Assembly: GCA_963995525.1 (NCBI GenBank)
Contig: OZ023205.1
Location: forward strand, 48,656,408 to 48,720,407
Reading direction: 5' to 3'
DNA length: 64,000 nt
Source of the DNA: Escarpia spicata
Taxonomy: Eukaryota; Annelida; Polychaeta; Sabellida; Siboglinidae
Shown here piece after piece: positions 39,001 through 51,000 of the stretch. A model generated the notes under the pieces. It made no database searches. It saw only the letters and a program-made list of their open reading frames with translations, and was not told the origin of the DNA. The position numbers and the translations under genes are program-made. Position 1 is the stretch's first letter. Each line of letters opens with the position of its first letter.

Positions 39001-42000
39001 CCTCGTTTACAAACTGACTCAGATAATAATGTTTTTAATGATGACTTACCTTCTTCCAAATACTATTTACACCCGCCCACCCATAATGATATATCTGAAT
39101 GTCTTAAAATAATACACTTCAATGCAAGAAGTCTAAATGCAAATTTCAAGCAAATTGAAACATCTAGATAACTTAAACATGGTGTTTGATGTAATTGCCA
39201 TCTCAGCAACGTGGAATGAGCCTGCGGCATCCCAACAGTACAATCTACCAATGTATAGTTCTGTCCAAGTCGACAGAGACAATGTAAGAGGAGGTGGAGT
39301 TGTCTCTGTCCAAGTCGACAGAGACAATGTAAGAGGAGGTGGAGTTGTCTCTGTCCAAGTCGACAGAGACAATGTAAGAGGAGGTGGAGTTGTCTCTGTC
39401 CAAGTCGACAGAGACAATGTAAGAGGAGGTGGAGTTGTCTCTGTCCAAGTCGACAGAGACAATGTAAGAGGAGGTGGAGTTGTCTCTGTCCAAGTCGACA
39501 GAGACAATGTAAGAGGAGGTCGAGTTGTCTCTGTCCAAGTCGACAGAAACAATGTAAGAGGAGGTGGAGTTGTCTCTGTCCAAGTCGACAGAGACAATGT
39601 AAGAGGAGGTCGAGTTGTCTCTGTCCAAGTCGACAGAGACAATGTAAGAGGAGGTGGAGTTGTCTCTGTCCAAGTCGACAGAGACAATGTAAGAGGAGGT
39701 GGAGTTGTCTCTGTCCAAGTCGACAGAGACAATGTAAGAGGAGGTCGAGTTGTCTCTGTCCAAGTCGACAGAGACAATGTAAGAGGAGGTGGAGTTGTCT
39801 CTGTCCAAGTCGACAGAGACAATGTAAGAGGAGGTGGAGTTGCTGTCTGTGCAGAAAGACATTAGTTGTTCAAAAGTACAAAACTAATCCTTGGCTGTAA
39901 ACGATATCTTTGAATGTGTTACAGTTGAACTGACAATAGAACACCAACAAAATGCAATTGTAAGCTGTATCTATCGCAAACCTGCATCTAACGTTGATAC
40001 TTTCTGTGAAAATATGGAACAAATCTTTGGCAATATACAAACAAATAAGACAGTATTCTGATGTGGAGATTTTAATGTTGACATACTGAAACATGAAAAC
40101 CACACAGGCACAACACTGTTTCTTGACACTATGGATAGCCTAGGCTTATACCCTCTCATTAGTAAACCAACAAGAAGAACTAAGGACACAGCCACTCTGA
40201 TTGATAATAGCTTTACAAATGGTATAAACAAGCGAACCACAAATGGTATCTTAATAAGTGATATAACCGACCATTTTCCAGTTTTCACTCTATGTTATTC
40301 ACAATGCCAGAACTTTGTAAGAAATTTAAAGAATGAAAACATAAGTTCTCTAATAGCCGACTTAAGTTGTGAAATATGGGAACATGTTATTAATGCCAAT
40401 GATGTTAATATGGCTTATGACACATTTCTAGAAATATTTAAGGGAAAGTATGATAAAAACTGTCCAGCTAATAAAATAAAAACAAAGCATGTAAACCGTC
40501 AAAAACCATGGATAACAAATGGGCTGAAAAATGTTTGTCACAAGAAAAACTATTTATATCGAAGATTTCTCAAAAGTAGATCTAATGAAACAGAACAGTG
40601 CTACAAAAAGTATAAGAACAAACTAACCACAATATTAAGAAATGCTGAAAAAATCTATTACAAAGGGCTATTGGATGAACAGAAACAAAATATGAAGGAA
40701 ACGTGGAAGATTTTAAATACTATTATTAATAAACATCAAAATGAATCTTCTTATCCTGACTACTTTGTAAATGATGACACAAGAATTACAGATAAGAATG
40801 ACATAGCAGACGGTTTTAACACTTTCTTTGCAAATATTGGCCAGCAGTTGCTGCTAAGATAGATCCACCTGTAAATGGTGCATCAGTTCATGACTATCTT
40901 AAAAACAGAACTAAAAACAGTCTGTTTCTAAACCCGATCAGTGAAGTAGAGGTCATAAACACTGTTAACGCATGCAAAAACAAAGCGTCCATGGATAGTA
41001 ACGATATAAACATGGTTATCATCAACAAAGTTATACAACCCATCGCTAGACCATTGACCACTATATTTAACAAATCAATTGAAACTGGAATTTTTCCTTC
41101 CAGCATGAAAGTAGCAAAAATTATTCCAATATTTAAAAATGGCTCAAGAGCAGAATTCAATAATTATAGACCAATGTCTCTGTTATGCCAGTTCTCAAAA
41201 ATACTTGAACAATTGTATAGTAACAGACTTGACCAATTTATAGAAAATAACAATGTCCTATCAAAGAGCCAATATGGCTTTCGGCAATCAATGTCCACTT
41301 CACATGGATTACTTGATTTGGTGGAAGAAATTAGTACATCAATAGATAAAAAGAAACATACTCTGGGTGACTTCAATGATTTAAAAATGCATTTGACACA
41401 GTAAATCATTCTATACTAATAGAAAAACTGAAATTCCATGGTGTCCGTGGTATAGCAGAAAAATGGATTGAAAGTTATTTACATGACAGGAAACAGTTTG
41501 TAAAGATAGGCGACCATTGTTCTAGCCTCTTAGGCACTTCATGTGGTGTACCACCAATTACAAAAATTTGTGTTGTTTGCTGATGACACTAACATATTGT
41601 ACTCTGATGAAAATATACTCAATCTTACAAGGCTTGTAAATCGTGAACTGGATAAACTGTATACATGGTTCACTGTAAATAAACTGTCACTCAATGTATC
41701 AAAAACAAATTACACAATCTTTGGTAACTGTAAATTAAATTGTGACCTAGATATTAGAATTCACAATAATCAAATTGCCAGGGTTAATAAGACAAAATTC
41801 CTTGGAGTTTTGATTAACGAAAAGCTGGATTGGAAAAAACATATAATTTGTGTCAAGACTAACCTTTCTAGAATAATTGGAGTTATGTACAGGGCAAGTC
41901 AAGTCCTGGAAACCAAAAGCCTATTTACACTATATTATTCACCGTTTTTACCAATACTTACTTATTGCTGTGAAATTTGGGGAACCACATATAGTACCAC

Positions 42001-45000
42001 TGTATACTGTATTACTATACTTCAAAAAAGGGTGGTTAGATTAATGTGTGGTGTCAACAGATTGTGTCACATTAGTATGTTATTTCACCGATATCGAATA
42101 TTGAAATTTAAAGACTTGGTAGATTTGAAGATCCAGTCAATTCTGTTCAAGAGCTTTAACAATATGCCAATACCTGCCAATGTGCAAAGCCTGTTTACCA
42201 AAAACACCACCTTACATTCTTCTCGATTAGAATGTCAATATGTACGTCAATGTGTGAGAACTAATGTCAAATCTCGGTGTCTATCAATTTACGGTGTAAA
42301 AATTTGGAATTCATTACCTATCAACATTGCAAAAGTGCCAAATTTCCGCTCATTTGTTAATCAGTTAAAACTAATATGATTAGCAAATATGATATTACTG
42401 TATGATTTTCTGGTGTAACAGTTTACATACACAGTATCATTCTGATACAATTATGTATGCGAAACTCTCCATTATTAGTATTACACTTACTATTACTGTA
42501 TTGCTTAGTAGTATAGCTAAAATGACTTATGTTACAGTTGACTGACATAAACACTAACAGCTGTATATAGGTTATCACAATGATTCAACTACGAAACAAT
42601 GTAATAGGGGTATACGAATATATAAGATAATTCTTCAGTACACCCTTTTTTCTAACACTGTCTAACTGTCTCTGTTACGATAATCTGTATTATATGTGTT
42701 GGAAATAAACATATTGATTGATTGATTGATGAGTGTCTTTCCACCGGCATCGTATCACCTGATACATTCTGATAAATAACGAAATAGATCATCTTTGTTC
42801 TGCTCAATCCTCAGGAAACTGACAGGAAGTTTGCTGGATAGGGGTTACTGCAAGAACTCTCTGCCGTTGTGATGTTCGGTTATGCACACGGCGTTCCCTT
42901 GTTGATTGTTTGAGACTGTCAGCAAAATACCTATCGCATACATCGTCGACCCTACTGACAGTTGCTAGCAGGGAGATAATATATGGAATAAATATTTGCA
43001 TAGCATAATCATAAAATGTCCGACTAGCCCCTGGCCTGAGCATGTGTGTGATGGCAGCACCATCCAAAACCTTTGCATCGACATCTGGAGCATTCTCTGA
43101 TAAGGAATCAAATTTTGTTAGGCATTCCAGCAAGTCAGATTTTGATCCATGTCGGAGTTGTCCCATATCAGAAATAGACGGAGGACACACCTGATTTTCA
43201 TGTTGAAAGAAACGATTCAGGTCTCCTTGTCTGTTCTGGCAAACTATGTAGAGCCTTGCAAACAGATTGCAGTTTGTCTTCAGTGATGCAAATTGCTTTT
43301 TGCTACTTGATGTTTGCTTTGCACGAGGCGTACTAAAGAGAGACAATTTGTTTTTCAAGATAATATCACTGAGTTGTCTGTTAGGTGTGCATTTAGTCTG
43401 TCCTCCACGTAGCTTTTGTATTGTCTTTTCCCGATATCCGTGGTTAATAGATTTCCATGGCGGCTATGTTGAATTCCAATATGGCGGTCATCTGAGGATA
43501 CGGAATATGGCTGAAATGAATTCCTTGACCCTAAAAATGATGGTTTAAACACCAAGAACATGTTTCTATGTTGTTTAGATGCCGAGAACCTTGGGTAATG
43601 GATTTCTATGGCGACCATTTTTAAAATCAAGATGGCGGCTAGATACCATGTCGATGGTTTTATATGAATATATACATCATAAACTATTTGTGTACCAATT
43701 TTCATGCTTTTGTCAAAAAGTGCACAATCATATCCCTTAGCCGCTGTACTACAAGGCGTATTCCGTAACTAAGGTCCCTCAGTTTTGGTATCCCATAAAT
43801 ATACTAACTTATTGCAAACTTAACAGGAATTTTTATAATTTTGAGGGAATAAGATAAATAGAAACAGCTTTGAGACTTATGAAACATAGCTTTGAGACTT
43901 ATTTAATTAACAGTTAACTATTCACATTTACTGGTGATTCAAACATATGCATACACATATGCCGTGTACATGGATACATTCACACTCGGTTTTATCTAAG
44001 CAGTTAGATCAAGTTAAATCAGTATTACTTGAATCGTTATCATTTCTGAGCTTACTCTCATGTTGAAGTTTCCTTATAAATAAAAATTGGCTGAAAACTG
44101 ATGTTAAATTTCAGGAAATAGCACCTACGGAAGAGGCTTGGTAGGCAAATGGGGACTATTTGCAGTGGTTATAGAGTGCAATTGTAGGTGAAAAATAATG
44201 TGCAAATCAACAAAAATATGAGCACAAAACTATTTTGTTCACATTTGAAATGGTTGATGTTGCAAAGGTTAGAATCTGTGTAGTTTTAGACTGTTGTCTG
44301 ACAAACCTATTGAACTACAGGAAGTTTCTGGGAATGAATTTGTATTGTGCTCTGAGTTCTTCTGCTGTCATAACATTGACTGCAGGTGTCTCAGGTAACA
44401 CCTGTCTTGAAAGACTTCCTTTGATCTGTCATGCAAGTTGGAAGAAACAGGAGCTGAATCTAAGGTGTGGAAGTTTCATAATGAAACCAAGTAAACACTG
44501 ATACAGAATTAGGTAAACCAGGAGCTGTGATCAAAGAAATCACACCTTGCCATGTATAGTTCTGTATTGGGCATTCTGTAAGTTCTTTGATCCCTTCTCC
44601 TAGATAGACTAATCCCATCATAGGATAATGTACTTCTAATAGAATAGTGTTTGTTTGATTTATTTATTCTCTCTGCTTTTATACTATTTGTATTTAAGTC
44701 AAATTTGGATGATCCCTCAAGGAATTTGTTGGTAGATAAGACATTTTTTGTTTCCCTATAAATTTGAGAAATGTTGTAATAATACTGTAAATAAATGTAT
44801 GTTATATATCACAGTTTACTTCAAAATTCAATAAGTTTGACATAAAATACATGACGTCAACATAACGAATAAAGACATTGAATATATATCTATAGCTGAA
44901 ACTATTAAAACTTGTCCGCATGTAATACAACCATTGTCAGTGTTTGAGATAGAGCTATGAAAACAGCTATTTCCTATTTATTTTACATAGGCCAGTTGAC

Positions 45001-48000
45001 TGATTGGGAATTCATTTGCACCTAGATAATTTTTTTTCAGTTAAGTCATGCCCACTTTTTTTATTAAACCACTGGATAAATTTGAGTTTATTTTAAAAGT
45101 TGAACACTATTACATTGATCTACTGTGCACATTCAGAAAGAAATCATGTCCATGGTTAAATGTGTTTTTTTCAACTTTTAGTATTAATTTTCTTTTATAG
45201 ACAAGGCAATGTAATGTGGTGATTGTTTCACTTCTAAAGGAGTCTGCTTAAAATTCACTGGTGGAACAAACAGGAGCTAAAACTAAGGTGTAACAGTTTC
45301 ATCTGACCCTGATAGAGGATTAGGTAAAACAGGAGCTGTGATCAAAGCAATCACACCTTGCCCAGTACAGTTCTGTATTTGGCATTGTGCAAATTCTGTC
45401 ACCCGTTCTCTTGGATGGGCTAATCCCATCACAGAATAATGTACTCCTAATAGAATAGTGTTTGTTTGATGAATTGATTATCTCTTCTTTTATACTCTGT
45501 CTATTCAATTCAAATTTTGATAGTTGCTCAAGGAATTTGTTGGTGGATAAGATATTGTTTCCCCAGAAAATGTGTAATAATACTCTCTGTTTGCCATCCT
45601 GAGTTTGTGCTTTTGTATGATAGTCTAGCTAAATCTTGTTAATTAAAATCCCCCTAACCATAAGAACCATGATCAAATAAGTAATAAGAACCAACGTGGC
45701 TCTATGACAACGGACTGGTTCTCAAAGAGAGCAAAACAGAAGCAATTGTTATACGTTCATCGAGCTTGCCAATACTAATTGATCATGTCGACATATGCGG
45801 ACAATATGTAGTGACATCGACCATCGTCCGTGACCTTGGTGTTGCAATTGATGCTGATTTATCGATGGCGATGCAGATGGCAAATATATGTCAAAGTGCT
45901 TACTACCATCTCTCGAGAATTGCTCGTGTACGAGAGGCAATGACGACCAGTGTCTGCAAATGTCTTGTCCATGCACTTGTGACATCCAGAATTGATTATG
46001 GAAATGCGATGCTGTTTGAGTATACCTGACCGTCTGCTGCACCGTCTAGAGAGAGTCCAACGGTCAACCGCTCGTGTTGTGATGCAACTTCGACGAGGTG
46101 ACCGGCGATCTATCACTGCGGTCCTACAACAGCTACACTGGCTCCCAGTGAGAAAGCGCATCGAGTACAAGTTACTCATGGTTGTACACACGGCACTGTA
46201 TGCAGGCACGCCAGTGTATATCGCGTCACTGCTACATCTTCACGCACAACGCAGGACCCTACGCTCTGGCGGTGGTCAGCTTCTGGATGTTCCACGCATG
46301 ACCCTAGAACGTTATGGTCGCCGGGCGTTTGCATGTGCTGGACCGACATTGTGGAACTCTCTGCCTCTGGAACTACGCGTGATTGAGAACACTAGACAAT
46401 TTGGAAAATTATTGAAGACATTTCTGTTCTCAAACTAATATAATCAAACATCATTTAACCTTTGCATTATTCATGCATATAGTTTTAATAAATTTTTAGT
46501 CTTATTTATCTCAGAATCACATTTTAGTATCTAATCAAATTATTTAATGTAAATTAGGCTTTTATTTTTATTTATTTATATATATATATTTATTTTTTTC
46601 CAGTAGGTTCAGCTGTTCAGCACTTTTGCTAATCATTTATTTTGATCATTACATTTACCCGTAATTTTATGATACGTTTATATATATATATATACAGTAT
46701 ATACTAGGATATTGTTTGCTAATTTTATTAATTTTATTATTTATTTCTCTGAAATGTGTTTTTATGCTTCTTAGATGATTGCCAATTTGTAAACACCCAT
46801 GAACGGGGGTCATTAGTCCCGGATTTGATGGTGTATAAATAAAGTTTATTATTATGTTTTTTACAAGTACTGTAAATTATTGAAAAAAATACACTGCTTT
46901 GCTACAGTTAACAGTCATATTTCAATAGGCAAAGTTGAATAGTATTTCAAGTCATTCTAAAACAAAATTATATCAATGGTAGCTAGGACAATTTGCTGTG
47001 AATGTGGCAGATATATTAAATGTCTAAGTCGACAAAGGGAAAATGAAAGTGAGTGGTATTTGAAACAGTTTGACATGACTGTAAAGCAAGTTATTGTTCT
47101 TACATGAGTGGTGACTCATTTTCTCTGGCAAAACTGGCATGATGACACCATGGTGACATATTACTGCCCCCCCCCCCTAGTAGACACCATGATGACATAT
47201 TATTGCCCCCCCCCCAGTAAAAACTACAGCAGGTAACTGTTGTTGATCAGTGAGACAATGGCTAGGTGTTGGTGGCAGAAACAAAGGCAGATGCTCAGAC
47301 TGTTACTCTCATTCACACTTCTGTGTGTGTAGACAACTACAATGAACAGGTGTGAAAATAGGATTAACATCCAGCCTTGTAGTTCACTTGTGTATTCTCT
47401 CATCTACTTCAAACAGTTACTCACATTGGGAATCAAACACAATGCCACTGCATAAAAACCAGTCAAACCACCAGGAATTGTGAGTTCTTTCCATTGTGGT
47501 GGGCTCAGTGATAATAGTAAACTTTATGCCTCTTTTGACAACTAGCTGTTCCCAACACTTTCCCATCAATGTACCTCCCGCTTCATGTTTCCTGTGCTTG
47601 ATTCATCACACTTATGACATCCCTCATTACAGTGTTAATCTGTATTTCTTCACTGGCAGTCTTAGGCGAAAATTCAGGCATGAAGTCGTGACATCAAAAA
47701 AGAACAGTGTAGAACAGGCCTGGTGTAGACAGAGTATAATAACATGCTAATTCTTACAGAAGACAAAACATTCAGAATTTCCCCTGGTATATGACAAGCA
47801 AGATAGGCCCTGTTGTTGTTTTTTTACTCACCCTAACCAATATTGCCAACATTAAAAGTTTTTGCCACATTGTAACTATCTATTTTTTGATCTTTTAAAA
47901 ATGTTTGTTATATCACGATGAATGCACAAATGATTGAGACAATATTGAGACAATTACAAATAACAGTTAATATTCAAATACTATTAGTTAGTATTTGTAT

Positions 48001-51000
48001 ATCAAGTAAATGCAATATCATGTTCACCTCACCTTAAAATGAATGAGCAAATATTTGTATAGTGAGAAGCAGCTGAGTAAAAAGCCATGTTAAAAATGGC
48101 TTTCATCCTGCAAGACAATCACCAGAATCACCCAAGTAGAACCATCCCCGTTCCACGTGGCCGACTTTGAGATGTCCAGAGCTCAATTGGCTCCTGGCAC
48201 ACCATTGAAGATCTCAGGTGCATACCCAAAACTGTCACACCTTCCTGTTCCAGTTGACCGATCACCCATTGTTTGTGCCTAGAAATCTTTGATCTTTATG
48301 AGTCAAGATGAAAGCAAAAATATGCCTTTTGCTGATGTTATCAAAGACCGTAATTTACTTAGAAGCTGGGGTAGGTGACTTTAGCAAAGGGAATCTGCCT
48401 GGCCAATGATGTCTAGTTGCTGACCAGTAAAGCCTATATAAGTTGACTGGTCAGTGGTGATAGACGAAACAGTGTCGCTGTCAGTGCCACATGTCACAAA
48501 TGTGTTTGAGTACTATAATCTGAGTATCAAGTATGTCTACTTTGTCACCAATGCTTGAAGAGAACAGTTGGAGCCCAGGCTCCGTGGAGTGTGCCCGCAA
48601 CTACCAAGACAGCACCGACTTCAGTTTTCACGCCATCATCGACAATCTCGTAAGTTTTACTAATTTTCTTCCATGATTTATAATTATACAGTTCACCTAA
48701 CTGGCAGCCATTTATTGTATCCGCCATGTTAAAAAAATTCATAGTTATTTTATTGGTTTATATATTTATGTTATTAATATGTATGTCATGAAATTAATAT
48801 CTTTTTTTAATGTTGGCCCCATGATTTGATATATGATTAATTTATGTAGTGGCTGTCAGATCTTATGGTAGAGGTTAGCTATGTTGTTATTGTGTTAACA
48901 TATATTGATATTAATGTGAATATTGCATGTGTTGGTCCATTTTCAAATATATTTAGATAAAGATGAAGTAGTATATATTTTATTTTTGTGTTGGCCATTT
49001 TCAAATATATTTAGATAAAGATGAAGGAATACAAATTTTAGAGTTGCAGGTAATGATGAGTAAAAATAGGCTTTGATCCGGTCAGCTTTATGCATGACCT
49101 GGTAGGCTTTATGCATGACTACAGTGAAAGAATATCCATTTAATAGAAGCAAACATATTGACTGGGACACAATCACTCCATATTCTAGTAGAATCAGAGA
49201 CATGACAGAATCAAATTGTTCTGCCCCAGAGTGTTTGTATTTAGCAAGGTCCATTGAATAATTTTTTGAAAATTTTACTTCACTCCAATAATATATTTCT
49301 GCCTACAATATGTATTTCGGTAATAGTAGTAATTAATAAGTAACTGTACATTTATATATAGTGCCATAAATCTAGACAAAGTGTAATCACAGGTGCTTGA
49401 AATACCCCTTTTTATATAAAAACATATTTTATACTAGCAACATGTATTATACAAACTGCCAAAAATTTAACTAATGTATCTCAAGTATTATGTTTGCTAA
49501 ATGCACAATTAATTCAGTTCGTGTATGTTGATGTTATTTAATATAACAAAACTACATACATTATATTTACAAAAAGGACACTTTAATCTATATACTACTA
49601 CACTGTATTAAAATCAGCTACAGTTTTATTTGTATAAAGAAAACAATTTCCAAAGTGTAAATTTTACCAGTTTATTATGACTGCATGTTGGTCTCTGCTT
49701 AGGATATTTGTTTGACTTTGATATTTCTTAAGATTGATATTATTTATTACATTCCTTTGTTATTATTAAAAAAAATATTCCACCCCCTTTATTCTGAATA
49801 TATCTTGCTGCGTGAGTATAGATGTAATTGTCATTCTTGTGCAGAAAGCCTTCTTTATTTATCTTACCAATCTGCCACTTTCCGTATTTCATCTTAAAGG
49901 CTTTGTAAATATAAACCAAGTTCAATAAGAATTGGAGGTGGATGGATCATGGGTATATTTGGTTAATAGAAAATGGTATTTACTTTTAATGTAATGGCCT
50001 TTCATGGTATAAGGCTGTGCCTGTGTAAAGCATTCATATTCTATATGTTGTTGTTTTAGTAGAGGTACCACTGGCAAAAGGTCAATCCAATGCATTTTAT
50101 TATTATTGCATTTTTGTCTTTACAAAGACCTGTAGTTCTCTCCCCGTCTGTGACACAGTTGTTTTTGTTGACATTTTCCATGATTGCTGATTTATGTTCA
50201 ATCATAGTTGATTTTCCTTTCTGTTCATGTATAAACTGTCTGGTTGTGATGGTATCTACATTCTCGTGCTCCAGGTCCGTAACATTGTTCTTCTTTACCT
50301 AGTGTAGATATGATTACCACTCTAGCATAAGCATACAGTCTTTAACCATTTTCCCCATTGTTGTCTGTTGGATATGCTAGTATTATCCTGATATGTGTTG
50401 TCTGAAAGTGATAACTAGTGATCATGCCTTTGGATTTTTCTGTGTTCTTGTCTTTACTTCCTTTTCTCAATCTCTTCTGACTTTGCTGTTAATTCGTCCA
50501 GTTTACATATCTGAATAGTTTTAATGCTTTGCTGATTTGCTTCACCTCTCTTTCTGTCACTCTCTCGCTCACTCATTTGGATGTAGTGGATAGTGACAAC
50601 TAAAGACTCGTCATTGTGAATATACTAGGAGTTTCACACGGTTCCATCCTCCTTCAGTACCATTAGTCATTGAGTGTATCCAAGAAAGACAGGGACATAA
50701 CACTTCTTCATGCAATTAACTTGATGCTGCCTCTTGTACCATTGTTGTTAAGATGATTTGTCACTTCTTGTCGACATCCCTTTTTCCCTATTTCCATCAC
50801 ATCATCCACATGTAGCACTTTTTAAGAGCACAAGATTTATCCTGGACACGAGCCAAACTAGCTGCCTATGCATAGTTCCTAAATTGTTAATTTTTGTAGA
50901 AATGCCCACCTTGTAATCTCATCTTTCAAAGTCCAGTTTATTTTTGTCGACGAATGATCCAAAACTAATAAAATACATGCGATTATGAACCCATAGATTA

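Larger units (their letters stand above)
36863..43751. mobile_element. DNA transposon-like element with long terminal inverted repeats
   Basis: The ends are TAGTACAGCGGCTAAG and its complement CTTAGCCGCTGTACTA. The inverted homology continues inward for roughly 300-390 bp (for example GTGCACTTTTTGACAAAAGC at the left end and its complement at the right). The element sits in a LINE fragment that is uninterrupted in copy 1. Target duplication is unclear; flanking TTA and CAA do not give a clean one. Without the nested LINE the element is about 2.3 kb. No transposase is recognised, so the superfamily is unknown. Confidence 0.82.

Noticed and set aside
39133..39862. Repetitive ORFs in the other frames of the 45 bp array
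   Set aside because: Only the VSVQVDRDNVRGGGV frame joins the LINE endonuclease on both sides. The rest arise from a unit length divisible by 3.
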